Source: JABMQB01 sp964408795
GTDB lineage: Bacteria > Bacteroidota > Bacteroidia > Bacteroidales > Prolixibacteraceae
DNA: 64,000 nt
Assembly (NCBI GenBank): GCA_964408795.1
Contig: CAYPAW010000054.1
Span: 1-64,000, forward strand
Direction: 5' to 3'
Below the pieces are notes generated by a model. That model saw only the letters and a program-made list of their open reading frames with translations, did no database searches and was not told the origin of the DNA. A program made the translations under genes and the position numbers. Below, piece by piece: positions 25,898 to 34,886 of the stretch (position 1 is its first letter; each line of letters starts with the position of its first letter).

Positions 25898-27091
25898 ATG
25901 AAAGAAAAAGTTGTATTGGCCTTCAGCGGAGGCTTGGATACCTCATTTTGCGTAAAATACTTATCGGAAGAAAAAGGCCTTGATGTCTATACAGCCCTGG
26001 CAAATACCGGAGGGTTCTCTTCTCAGGAGCTTGCCAGTATGGAAGAGAAGGCATATCGGCTTGGAGCCAGAAAGCATGTAGCCCTTGATATAACCGGCTT
26101 ATATTATAAAAAATGCATTCGGTATATGGTATTTGGAAATGTACTGAGGAACAATACCTACCCAATTTCCGTAAGTTCTGAGCGGGTTTTTCAGGCTATG
26201 GCGGTTATTGACTACGCAAAGAAGATCGGGGCACGGTACGTAGCCCATGGAAGCACCGGTGCCGGTAATGATCAGATCCGCTTTGATCTGACTTTTCAGG
26301 TGTTAGCACCTGAAATAGAAATTCTTACTCCCATACGCGATCTATCCTTAAGCAGGGAACAGGAAATCGGTTTTTTGAAGAAGTATGGCATTGAGGAAGA
26401 TTACGAGAAAATGCAGTATTCGATCAATCAGGGACTCTGGGGAACCAGTATCGGAGGAAAAGAAACCCTGACATCCAAGGATCCATTACCGGAGAATGCC
26501 TATCCCAATCCTTTGCGGAAGAAAAGTAGCCAGACGATTGAACTGGGTTTTTTGAAGGGCGAACTGGTGTCTGTTAATGAAACGAAATATCCCGACGGGA
26601 TTCAAGCCATTCAGGCATTGGAGAAAATGGTTTCTCCCTATGCCATTGGACGCGATATCCATGTGGGAGACACGATATTGGGGATTAAAGGACGGGTAGG
26701 TTTTGAAGCGGGTGCCCCGCTGATCATCATGAAAGCACACCACTTGCTGGAGAAACATACCTTGACCAAATGGCAGATGTACTGGAAGGAACAACTGGCC
26801 AACTGGTATGGGTTGTTCCTTCATGAATCACAATACCACGAACCGGTGATGCGGAGTATTGAAACATTTCTTGAAAGCACTCAGGAAAATGTAACGGGGA
26901 AAGTATATGTTGGGTTAAAACCGTATCATTTTGATTTAATGGGCATCGAATCGGAACATGATCTGATGAATTCCGGGTTTGGCGCCTATGGAGAGCAAAG
27001 CGGAGCATGGACCGGCGAGGATGTAAAAGGATTTACCCATATTCTGGCAATCCCCCAGAGAATTTTTTATACCGTAAACAAACAGAAATAA
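25898..27091 (+). CDS. argG: argininosuccinate synthase
   Basis: The 397-residue enzyme carries the N-type ATP pyrophosphatase P-loop SGGLDTS at 10-16 and the later conserved HGSTGAGNDQIRFDL. It joins citrulline and aspartate using ATP to give argininosuccinate, the penultimate step of arginine synthesis. argC follows after 11 bp, so the two are co-translated. In a pathway using succinylated intermediates, free citrulline must first be released by a deacylase that is not in this window. Confidence 0.96.
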   Translation: MKEKVVLAFSGGLDTSFCVKYLSEEKGLDVYTALANTGGFSSQELASMEEKAYRLGARKHVALDITGLYYKKCIRYMVFGNVLRNNTYPISVSSERVFQAMAVIDYAKKIGARYVAHGSTGAGNDQIRFDLTFQVLAPEIEILTPIRDLSLSREQEIGFLKKYGIEEDYEKMQYSINQGLWGTSIGGKETLTSKDPLPENAYPNPLRKKSSQTIELGFLKGELVSVNETKYPDGIQAIQALEKMVSPYAIGRDIHVGDTILGIKGRVGFEAGAPLIIMKAHHLLEKHTLTKWQMYWKEQLANWYGLFLHESQYHEPVMRSIETFLESTQENVTGKVYVGLKPYHFDLMGIESEHDLMNSGFGAYGEQSGAWTGEDVKGFTHILAIPQRIFYTVNKQK

Positions 27092-27102
27092 AGTCCGGAT
27101 AA

Positions 27103-28071
27103 ATGATAAAAGCTGGAATCATAGGAGGAGCCGGATACACCGGAGGAGAATTGATACGCCTCTTATTAAACCATCCTGAGGTGAATCCCGAATTTGTTCA
27201 AAGTTCAAGCCATGCAGGGGATTTGGTTAGTGATGTGCATACCGGACTTTTGGGTGAAACCTCTATGCGTTTTACAGAATCTGCCGATGTAGAGGCAGTG
27301 GATGTTCTGTTTTTATGCATGGGACACAAACGATCCAAAGAGTTTGTGCACGGACATGCAATTCCGGCAAAAACAAAAATCATTGACCTGAGCCGGGATT
27401 TTCGGTTGAAACCGGATAACCAGGAATTTGTTTACGGACTCCCGGAGCTTAACCGGGAAGCAATCCGCATAGCCGGGAAAATTGCAAATCCCGGGTGTTT
27501 TGCTACCGGTATTGAGCTGGCGCTCCTGCCACTGGCAGCCCATGGATCGATCCGCGATGAGTTGCATATTCATGCAATCACAGGATCCACAGGCGCCGGA
27601 CAGGCTCTCTCAGAGACCATCCATTTCAGCTGGCGAAACAACAACCTCTCGGCGTATAAAATGTTTCAGCATCCTCATCAGGATGAAATCATCCAAACCA
27701 TAAAACAGGTACAACCGGATTTTCATTCAGACCTGAATTTTATCCCCATTCGTGGAAATTTTACCAGAGGCATTTTTGTATCCGTCTATACCCGCTATTC
27801 AGGATCTGAAAAAGAAGCGAGAAAGAGGTTCAAGGATTATTATAGAAATCATCCTTTTGTTTTTATTGCAGACAGCCATCCGGATCTGAAACAGGTTGTG
27901 AATACAAACAAAGCGGTATTATATCTTGAAAAACAAAAAAATAAACTGATTGTATTGTCCGTTACAGACAATTTGTTAAAAGGTGCTTCCGGTCAGGCAG
28001 TTCAGAATATGAATTTGCTGTTTGGACTACCTGAAGAAACAGGATTGGTTTTGAAACCGGTTGTATTTTAG
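27103..28071 (+). CDS. argC: N-acyl-gamma-glutamyl-phosphate reductase
   Basis: The 322-residue protein has a Rossmann NADP motif at the start (IIGGAGYTGGELIRLL) and the catalytic Cys132 in NPGCFATGIELALLPL. It reduces N-acylglutamyl phosphate to the semialdehyde. Length and layout match the shorter ArgC subfamily. Acyl specificity (acetyl or succinyl) cannot be read from the sequence, but the downstream ArgF' suggests succinyl. Confidence 0.95.
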   Translation: MIKAGIIGGAGYTGGELIRLLLNHPEVNPEFVQSSSHAGDLVSDVHTGLLGETSMRFTESADVEAVDVLFLCMGHKRSKEFVHGHAIPAKTKIIDLSRDFRLKPDNQEFVYGLPELNREAIRIAGKIANPGCFATGIELALLPLAAHGSIRDELHIHAITGSTGAGQALSETIHFSWRNNNLSAYKMFQHPHQDEIIQTIKQVQPDFHSDLNFIPIRGNFTRGIFVSVYTRYSGSEKEARKRFKDYYRNHPFVFIADSHPDLKQVVNTNKAVLYLEKQKNKLIVLSVTDNLLKGASGQAVQNMNLLFGLPEETGLVLKPVVF

Positions 28072-28210
28072 ATGAACAGAAGGATGCTTTTTGAACTCAT
28101 TCTTGTGGCGAACCGGAAACAGAGAAGAGTGGGTTGAAAAAGTGGGTTAAAAAAAAGCATATAAAACGGGTATGATTAATAGTATCAATGAAGATGATGA
28201 CACACCCCCG

Positions 28211-28230
28211 ATCCCGATGACGATCGGGAC
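28211..28230. repeat. ATCCCGAT-type intergenic palindrome, copy 3
   Basis: ATCCCGATGACGATCGGGAC in the argC-argD gap; arms of 8 bp, one end base altered. Confidence 0.6.
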
Positions 28231-28245
28231 AGGGCATGTAAAGTA

Positions 28246-28261
28246 CCTGCCGTCAGGCAGG
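28246..28261. repeat. hairpin CCTGCC-GTCA-GGCAGG
   Basis: A perfect 6-bp stem with a 4-nt loop, 27 bp before the argD start. No T run follows, so it is not a classical terminator. It could be an RNA stabiliser or part of a dispersed repeat. Confidence 0.45.
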
Positions 28262-28287
28262 CATACCAACCCTTTAAATAAAAAATT

Positions 28288-29439
28288 ATGAATTTATTTG
28301 ATGTATATCCCCTCTTTGATGTAACTCCTGTGAAAGCAGAAGGGTGTTATGTATGGGACTCGAAGGGGACCCAATACCTTGATTTTTATGGAGGCCATGC
28401 CGTTATTTCAATTGGTCACAGTCATCCCTGTTACATAAAGCGTATCTCCGAACAATTGCATAGAATAGGGTTTTATTCAAACTCTGTAAAAAATCCGCTT
28501 CAGCTAGAACTTGCCGGTAAGCTGGGAGAGCTTTCAGGGTATGATGACTACCAGTTATTTTTGTGCAATTCCGGTGCCGAGGCCAACGAAAATGCCATAA
28601 AACTATCTTCCTTCATTACAGGCAGAAAAAAGTTTCTGAGTTTCAGCAAGGCCTTTCATGGAAGAACTTCGGCTGCTGTGGCCCTTACCGATAATCCAAA
28701 GATTGTAGCTCCTGTAAATAGATCAGAGAATGCTTTGATGGTGCCCTTTAATGATGTGGAAGCTGTTGAAAGAGCATTCCGTGAACATGATATTGCGGCT
28801 GTGATACTTGAAGGAATTCAGGGAATTGGCGGAGTTCATATTCCGGAGAAGCATTTTTTAACAGAACTCAGAAGAATTACCACCCGGAAAGGAAGCCTTT
28901 TGATTGTGGATGAGATCCAGTCGGGGTACGGACGAAGCGGTTCATTTTTTGCCCATCAGTTTTCCGGTATAAAACCGGATATCATTACCACAGCCAAAGG
29001 AATGGGAAATGGATTTCCTATTGGCGGTGTATTGATCGCCCCGGAAATAAAACCCTGGTACGGAATGTTGGGTACAACTTTTGGAGGAAATCATCTTGCC
29101 TGTGCGGCGGCCATCGCGGTACTGGATGTCATGAAAAATGAAAGACTCATTGAAAATGCAGCTGAAACAGGCAATTTCCTGATGGAGAAACTGAAAAGAA
29201 TCTCTGATGGAATTACCGTGCGTGGAAAAGGACTGATGATCGGATTGGAATTTCCGCATCCGGTAAAAGAAATACGTGCGGAATTGTTGACCGGCTATAA
29301 GATATTCACCGGTGTCTCAGGGGATCGTGTGATCAGGCTTTTGCCTCCCCTCTGTTTGAACCGGCATCAGGCAGACCTCTTTATCCAGGCCCTTGAGGAG
29401 GTGTGCGTTAAAAAAATTCCTACGGGATCCATCGTGTGA
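28288..29439 (+). CDS. argD: N-acylornithine aminotransferase
   Basis: The 383-residue class III aminotransferase has the PLP lysine at 237 in TTAKGMGNGFPIGG, preceded by LLIVDEIQSGYGRSG, and the phosphate-binding LCNSGAEANENAIKL. It moves an amino group from glutamate to the N-acylglutamate semialdehyde. It follows a 216-bp gap holding two hairpins, so an internal promoter or processing site is possible. proC follows after 18 bp. Confidence 0.93.
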   Translation: MNLFDVYPLFDVTPVKAEGCYVWDSKGTQYLDFYGGHAVISIGHSHPCYIKRISEQLHRIGFYSNSVKNPLQLELAGKLGELSGYDDYQLFLCNSGAEANENAIKLSSFITGRKKFLSFSKAFHGRTSAAVALTDNPKIVAPVNRSENALMVPFNDVEAVERAFREHDIAAVILEGIQGIGGVHIPEKHFLTELRRITTRKGSLLIVDEIQSGYGRSGSFFAHQFSGIKPDIITTAKGMGNGFPIGGVLIAPEIKPWYGMLGTTFGGNHLACAAAIAVLDVMKNERLIENAAETGNFLMEKLKRISDGITVRGKGLMIGLEFPHPVKEIRAELLTGYKIFTGVSGDRVIRLLPPLCLNRHQADLFIQALEEVCVKKIPTGSIV

Positions 29440-29457
29440 ATACTAAGACAGGATACT

Positions 29458-30270
29458 ATGAAGAAAACTATGGAAAAGAAAAAAATTGCAATTATCGGAG
29501 CGGGAAACATGGGAAACGCCATTGTGAAGGGGCTCCTGAAATCACAATTCGTCAGGCCTTCGGATATCTACGTGTCTGATCCAAAAGAAAAAGCCTTGCA
29601 GGAGATCGCCTCCCGGGGAGTGAATGTTTCGGTGGGAAATGTTGAGGTGGTTCAAAAGGCTGAGGTGGTTATTCTGGCCGTAAAACCGTATCATTATAAG
29701 GCAGTTCTTCAGGAGATCAAAGACGATTTAACTCCGGATACGATTGTCATTTCGATTGTAGCCGGCGTTGGATTAGCCGACCTGGAAGCAATAGCCGGAG
29801 ATCGTATTCCCATTTTCCGGGCTATGCCCAATACAGCCATCTCGCTCCAGGAGTCTTTGACCTGTATATCCACCAACGGGAATACAGAACCACACAGGGC
29901 ATTTGTCATGAATATGTTTGATCATCTGGGGAAAACAGTGCTCATCCATGAAGAGTTGATGGCTGCTGCCACGGTTCTTTCCTCGTGTGGTATTGCCTTT
30001 GCATTGCGGTATATCCGGGCTGCTATGCAGGGAGGAATCGAAATCGGTTTTGGAGCAGAAACAGCCCAGTTAATTACCGCACAAACCGTGAAAGGAGCTA
30101 CCGAGCTGATCATGCAAACCGGGCATCACCCCGAAAGAGAAATCGACAAGGTAACAACTCCCAGGGGGGTGACCATTACCGGACTCAATGAAATGGAACA
30201 TAAAGGATTCAGCTCATCTTTGATACGGGGTTTGATGGCTTCCTACAACAAAATAAACAAATTGCAGTAA
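29458..30270 (+). CDS. proC: pyrroline-5-carboxylate reductase
   Basis: The 270-residue protein starts with the NAD(P) motif IAIIGAGNMGNAIVKGLL and ends with the family signature (GATELIMQTGHHPEREIDKVTTPRGVTITGLNEME). It makes proline from pyrroline-5-carboxylate. An alternative ATG lies four codons in. It lies between argD and proB in the same operon, so proline and arginine synthesis are transcribed together here. Confidence 0.95.
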   Translation: MKKTMEKKKIAIIGAGNMGNAIVKGLLKSQFVRPSDIYVSDPKEKALQEIASRGVNVSVGNVEVVQKAEVVILAVKPYHYKAVLQEIKDDLTPDTIVISIVAGVGLADLEAIAGDRIPIFRAMPNTAISLQESLTCISTNGNTEPHRAFVMNMFDHLGKTVLIHEELMAAATVLSSCGIAFALRYIRAAMQGGIEIGFGAETAQLITAQTVKGATELIMQTGHHPEREIDKVTTPRGVTITGLNEMEHKGFSSSLIRGLMASYNKINKLQ

Positions 30271-30277
30271 TTAAGGC

Positions 30278-31390
30278 ATGAAACTCAGATACAAAAAGAT
30301 AACCGTAAAAATAGGAAGCAAACTACTGACCCGCCACGATGGATTATTGGATGTTTCCCGAATAGCGCACCTCGTGGATCAGATTTCCTTTTTGTATAAA
30401 CAGGGCGTTGAAGTGATCGTGGTTTCTTCAGGAGCTGTGGCCGCCGGAAAATCGGTCATGCCTTTTCTGAAAAAGTCAGATGCCGTCTCTTCACGTCAAC
30501 TATGGGCTGCGTTGGGACAGGTTAAACTGATGAACCGGTATACCGATTTTTTCAACGAACAAGGCATTGCCTGCGCACAGGTCCTGGCAACCAAAGAAAA
30601 TTTCTCAAGCCGTGCCCATTACCTGAATATGAAAAACTGCATTCGTACATTGATTGAAAACAAGGTGGTTCCGATTGTCAATGAAAACGACACAATTTCC
30701 ATTACCGAACTCATGTTTACCGATAACGATGAACTCTCCGGGTTGATTGCCTCTATGGAGGATTCCGAAGCATTGATCATCCTTACCGATGTGGATGGAG
30801 TATATAATGCCCCTCCGGGAACAGAATACGCCCGGCTGATCCCTGAAATTACCGATGACCGTTTTAATCCGGAATGCATTCCTGCGGACCAGCGATCCGG
30901 TTTTGGTCGGGGAGGAATTCTTACCAAATACCGGATAGCCAGAAAAGTGGCCAAAGGAGGAATCGGTGTGCATATTGCCAATGGAGCTACCGGAAACATC
31001 CTGACGGATATTATGGATGTTTCTGCAAAAGCAAAACAGACTTTTTTCGTGCCGGAGAAAAAGGCATCCTCCCAGGTGAAACGTTGGATTGCCTATTCCG
31101 AACCATTTGCAAAAAGCAAATTGATCATCAATGACGGGGCATGCAAAGCTCTCTTTTCAGAAAAAGCGGTCAGCCTCCTCCCCGTGGGAGTCACCCGGGT
31201 GGAAGGACTCTTTAAAAAAGGTGACCTGGTGAAAATCTATACCGAAAAAGGAGATTTTGTGGGAATCGGAAAAGCCCGCTATCATTCGGGAGATCTGAAA
31301 AAGGAGAAACAGGTCCAGAAACAAAAACCGGTAATCCATTACGATTATCTGTACGTGGAAGATAATGCCATTAAAACAATGCACATTTGA
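30278..31390 (+). CDS. proB: glutamate 5-kinase with PUA domain
   Basis: The 370-residue protein has an amino-acid kinase domain (ITVKIGSKLLT, VIVVSSGAVAAGK, VPIVNENDTIS, FGRGGILTKYRIA) and a C-terminal PUA domain from about residue 275. It phosphorylates glutamate as the first step to proline; the kinase domain is the usual site of proline feedback. It is 7 bp after proC and 44 bp before proA. Confidence 0.95.
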   Translation: MKLRYKKITVKIGSKLLTRHDGLLDVSRIAHLVDQISFLYKQGVEVIVVSSGAVAAGKSVMPFLKKSDAVSSRQLWAALGQVKLMNRYTDFFNEQGIACAQVLATKENFSSRAHYLNMKNCIRTLIENKVVPIVNENDTISITELMFTDNDELSGLIASMEDSEALIILTDVDGVYNAPPGTEYARLIPEITDDRFNPECIPADQRSGFGRGGILTKYRIARKVAKGGIGVHIANGATGNILTDIMDVSAKAKQTFFVPEKKASSQVKRWIAYSEPFAKSKLIINDGACKALFSEKAVSLLPVGVTRVEGLFKKGDLVKIYTEKGDFVGIGKARYHSGDLKKEKQVQKQKPVIHYDYLYVEDNAIKTMHI

Positions 31391-31434
31391 ACAGAATTCC
31401 CCGGATTACGGAGTTTTAAAATGATGAACAAACA

Positions 31435-32685
31435 ATGAAGATTTACCCTCTATTAGAGAAAGCATCCGTTGCCAGCCGGAAATTGCTTCTTATAACGGAT
31501 GAGAAGGTAAGACAGATTCTGGAAGACCTGGCCGGTGAAGCTGAAAGACAAACGGATTTTATCCTGTCGGAGAACCGGAAAGACCTTGCCCGCATGGATC
31601 CGGACAATCCGAAATACGATCGTCTCAGGCTTACTCCGGAACGAATGAACGATATGGCCGCAGCCATTCGTAACGTGTCGAAGCTGGAAAATCCTGTTGG
31701 AAAAATTCGTTACGAAAGGCGACATGAAAACGGGATGTTCATCCGGAAGGTTACAGTTCCCTTTGGGGTAATCGGGATTATTTATGAAGCCCGTCCCAAT
31801 GTTACTTTTGATGTATTCTCTTTATGCCTGAAATCCGGAAATGCCTGTATCCTGAAGGGAGGAAGCGATGCCCTTTTTTCGAATGAAGCAATTGTGTCTG
31901 TTATCCATGCTGTTCTTGAAAAATATCAGGTGGACAGACATACAGTATCTCTGCTTGGTCCCGGAAGAAAAGAGACCCTGGACATGCTGCATGCCCGGGA
32001 TTGGATTGATCTGATTATTCCCAGAGGAAGCCAGGGACTGATTGATTTTGTGCGGAGCAATTCCACCATTCCGGTGATCGAAACCGGAGCCGGAATCTGC
32101 CATACCTATTTTGAAAAGGAAGGCGATGTGTACATCGGCAAAGAGGTTATTTATAACGCCAAGACCCGGCGCCCTTCGGTGTGCAATGCCCTTGATTGTT
32201 TGCTAATCGACCGGTCGAGGCTGGATGATCTGCCGGAACTTACAGCAAAACTTGCCAACGATGGAGTCGTTCTTTATGCGGATGATGAAGCCTGGAAAAA
32301 ACTGGAGGGGATCTATCCTGAACCCCTGTTATGTCTGGCCGGTGAAGCCTCCTTCGGTACCGAATTCCTATCCTTGAAAATGTCGGTTAAAACCGTGGGA
32401 GGTTTTGATGAAGCGCTGGCACACATTGCCCGGTACAGTTCCGGACACAGCGAGGCTATTGTTACCGGAGACAGGGAGAAAGGCGACAGGTTTGCAAAAA
32501 TTGTGGATGCAGCTGCTGTTTATGTCAATGTATCTACGGCCTTTACCGATGGAGCACAATTCGGACTGGGGGCAGAAATGGGGATCAGTACCCAGAAACT
32601 CCATGCACGCGGTCCTATGGCTCTCGAAGAAATGACAACCTATAAATGGATTGTTGAAGGAAACGGGCAGGTACGCCCAAAATAA
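31435..32685 (+). CDS. proA: gamma-glutamyl-phosphate reductase
   Basis: The 416-residue protein is an aldehyde dehydrogenase-fold enzyme. It has VPFGVIGIIYEARPNVTFDVFSLCLKSGN (cofactor region, read across 31756-31842), the Cys motif RRPSVCNALDCLLID and the C-terminal TDGAQFGLGAEMGISTQKLH. It reduces glutamyl phosphate to the semialdehyde that cyclises to pyrroline-5-carboxylate. With proB and proC the complete proline route is present in one operon. argF' follows after 8 bp. Confidence 0.95.
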   Translation: MKIYPLLEKASVASRKLLLITDEKVRQILEDLAGEAERQTDFILSENRKDLARMDPDNPKYDRLRLTPERMNDMAAAIRNVSKLENPVGKIRYERRHENGMFIRKVTVPFGVIGIIYEARPNVTFDVFSLCLKSGNACILKGGSDALFSNEAIVSVIHAVLEKYQVDRHTVSLLGPGRKETLDMLHARDWIDLIIPRGSQGLIDFVRSNSTIPVIETGAGICHTYFEKEGDVYIGKEVIYNAKTRRPSVCNALDCLLIDRSRLDDLPELTAKLANDGVVLYADDEAWKKLEGIYPEPLLCLAGEASFGTEFLSLKMSVKTVGGFDEALAHIARYSSGHSEAIVTGDREKGDRFAKIVDAAAVYVNVSTAFTDGAQFGLGAEMGISTQKLHARGPMALEEMTTYKWIVEGNGQVRPK

Positions 32686-32693
32686 AAAATACG

Positions 32694-33641
32694 ATGAGAC
32701 ATTTTACCTCGGTGAAAGATATAGCCGACTTAAAACAAGCGGTTGAAATTGCGTTGGATATAAAGAAAAATCCGTTTGCATACAATTCCCTCGGAAAAAA
32801 TACAACCCTGGTATTGATTTTTTTTAATCCAAGTTTACGGACCCGGTTAAGTACCCAGAAAGCCGCGATGAACCTTGGGATGAATACCATGGTGCTGAAT
32901 GTGGGGGAGGAGAGCTGGCAACTGGAGACAGCAACCGGTGTGGTGATGGATGGCGACAAACCCGAACACCTCAGGGAAGCCATTCCTGTAATCGGAACGT
33001 ATTGCGATATCATTGGAGTACGGGCTTTTGCGCGCCTTCAGGACCGGGATGAGGATTACAGCGAAAAAATTCTGAATTCGTTCATGGAATATGCCGGCGT
33101 GCCGGTGGTAAGCTTGGAAGCAGCAACCCGACACCCCTTGCAAAGTTATGCCGATCTGGTGACCATCGAAGAACTGAAAAAAACAGAAAGACCGAAAGTC
33201 GTCCTTACCTGGGCGCCCCATCCCAACCCATTGCCCCAGGCAGTGGCCAACTCGTTCGTGGAATGGATGCGGGAAATCCCCTGCGAACTGGTGGTTACTC
33301 ACCCGGAAGGGTATGAACTAGCCCCCCAGTTTATGGGTAACCTCAAAGTTGAATACAACCAGGAAAAAGCCTTCGAAGGAGCCGATTTTATCTATGCCAA
33401 AAACTGGTCTTCCTACAAAAAATATGGCCGTATTTTGTCAACAGACAGAAAATGGATGGTGGATGCTGAGAAAATGGCACTGACCCATCGTGCCAAATTT
33501 ATGCACTGCCTGCCGGTCCGGAGGAATATGGTAGTCAGCGATGAAGTGCTGGATAGTGAAAATTCTGTAGTTATACAGCAAGCCCACAATCGCGAAGTAA
33601 CTGCCCAGGCTATACTGAAAATGATGCTGGAAAATTTGTAA
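32694..33641 (+). CDS. argF': N-succinylornithine carbamoyltransferase (ArgF')
   Basis: The 315-residue transcarbamylase carries the carbamoyl-phosphate loop NPSLRTRLST at 45-54 and the C-terminal HCLPVRRN segment of the acylornithine branch, not the ornithine branch. Residue 90, counted from the ATG, is Pro in DGDKPEHL. In the studied Bacteroides fragilis succinylornithine enzyme this position is Pro, whereas acetylornithine enzymes of the Xanthomonas type have Glu at the equivalent site, and swapping them swaps substrate choice. I therefore predict use of N-succinyl-L-ornithine. It closes the arg/pro gene block and lies 19 bp before hisA. Confidence 0.92.
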   Translation: MRHFTSVKDIADLKQAVEIALDIKKNPFAYNSLGKNTTLVLIFFNPSLRTRLSTQKAAMNLGMNTMVLNVGEESWQLETATGVVMDGDKPEHLREAIPVIGTYCDIIGVRAFARLQDRDEDYSEKILNSFMEYAGVPVVSLEAATRHPLQSYADLVTIEELKKTERPKVVLTWAPHPNPLPQAVANSFVEWMREIPCELVVTHPEGYELAPQFMGNLKVEYNQEKAFEGADFIYAKNWSSYKKYGRILSTDRKWMVDAEKMALTHRAKFMHCLPVRRNMVVSDEVLDSENSVVIQQAHNREVTAQAILKMMLENL

Positions 33642-33660
33642 AAAATCTTTTCTTTGTTTC

Positions 33661-34389
33661 ATGAAGAAAACAGAAATCATACCCGCCATCGACCTGATTG
33701 AGGGAAAGTGCGTCCGTTTGTCGCAGGGCGATTACTCCCGCACAACCGTTTACAATGAGAACCCGCTGGAAGTAGCAAAGAAGTTTGAGGATGCAGGCAT
33801 CAGGCGGCTTCACCTGGTTGATCTCGATGGGGCAAAGGACCGGCACATTGTGAATTACAAAGTGCTGGAAAAAATTGCTTCCCAAACAAACCTCGTGATT
33901 GATTTTGGAGGAGGATTGAAATCGGATAAGGACCTCGAAATAGCTTTTAATTCAGGGGCAGCGATGGTGACCGGCGGAAGCATCGCCGTGAAAGAACAGG
34001 ATACCTTCCTTTCGTGGCTGGGAAAATACGGATCTGAAAGAATAATTTTAGGCGCCGATGCCAAAGAACGAAAAATTGCCGTAACCGGATGGACGGAAGC
34101 CACGGAATTATCCATTAACGGGTTTATAAAAAGGTATTCTGAAAGAGGAATAACGAAAGTGATCGCGACCGATATTTCCCGCGACGGGATGCTCTCAGGC
34201 CCTTCGTTTGAGTTGTATCAGGAAATTCTGAATGAATTCCCCGGCATCTTTTTAATTGCCAGTGGCGGCATTGCCTCCATGGACGATGTCTACAAACTGG
34301 CAGAAATGAATGTTCCCGGAGTAATCATCGGCAAAGCAATCTATGAAGGAAGAATCAATTTGGGAGAAATGGAAAAACAGATGCGTTAA
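33661..34389 (+). CDS. hisA: ProFAR isomerase HisA
   Basis: The 242-residue TIM barrel starts IIPAIDLIEGKCVRLSQGD with the first catalytic Asp; the second is in TDISRDGMLSGPS. Phosphate-binding elements are DFGGGLKSD and IASGGIASMDDV. It isomerises ProFAR in histidine synthesis. It is 19 bp behind argF', so the histidine genes join the arg/pro transcript. The later part of the pathway (hisF, hisIE) follows after a gene remnant; the earlier his genes are outside the window. Confidence 0.95.
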   Translation: MKKTEIIPAIDLIEGKCVRLSQGDYSRTTVYNENPLEVAKKFEDAGIRRLHLVDLDGAKDRHIVNYKVLEKIASQTNLVIDFGGGLKSDKDLEIAFNSGAAMVTGGSIAVKEQDTFLSWLGKYGSERIILGADAKERKIAVTGWTEATELSINGFIKRYSERGITKVIATDISRDGMLSGPSFELYQEILNEFPGIFLIASGGIASMDDVYKLAEMNVPGVIIGKAIYEGRINLGEMEKQMR

Positions 34390-34427
34390 ATACTAAAATA
34401 GAAACCTTTAATCGAATATGTACAATC

Positions 34428-34780
34428 ATGGAATTCCTGAATAGTCTTTCCCTACCGATGCTGGCAGATCCTCTTACAACCCGTTTTGGGTTCCAGCCGC
34501 GTGCATGGGGCAAATACAAAAGGGCAATGGCTTAAAATCCGGCAAAGATAAATGCTTCTGCATGGGTAGGTATATTCGAACGCATTCTGATCCATATTTT
34601 TATTCTGGCTAATCAATTTTCAGCCCTGGGTTTTCTGATTGCTGTCAAATCGATTTTCAGGTTTAATGAAGCAAAAGAGGGAGGCAACAAAAAAGCTGAA
34701 TATTTTCTGCTCGGTACGCTGATCTCTTTTTGATAGCTCTTGGTGTTGGCTTTGGCACAATCCGGGCATCGATAAAGTAA
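34428..34780 (+). pseudogene. decayed membrane-protein gene (DUF3307-like)
   Basis: One frame reads from ATG at 34428 (MEFLNSLSLPMLADPL then TTRFGFQPRAWGKYKRAMA) to a TAA at 34533. In the same frame it continues from 34536 without a start codon: WVGIFERILIHIFILANQF, then ALGFLIAVKSIFRFNEA and KKAEYFLLGTLISF up to TGA at 34731. Adding one T in the T5 run at 34726-34730 would extend it by FLIALGVGFGTIRASIK. The second part strongly recalls the C-terminus of Bacteroidota DUF3307 membrane proteins, which are about twice this length, so an internal deletion, a stop and a frameshift are likely. Family assignment is from memory. Confidence 0.5.
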
Positions 34781-34836
34781 TCATTATTAATGGCCATATT
34801 TCCGGGGAATACAAGAGGCATTTCCAAAAATGGAAC

Positions 34837-34844
34837 TAATTTTG
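34837..34844 (+). promoter_or_regulatory. candidate -7 box for hisF
   Basis: TAATTTTG fits TAnnTTTG and lies 42 bp before the hisF ATG, downstream of the gene remnant. No -33 TTG at the right spacing. Confidence 0.35.
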
Positions 34845-34886
34845 CACAGGGCTTACAACGTTTAACTCGAAGCTCATAATTATAGC

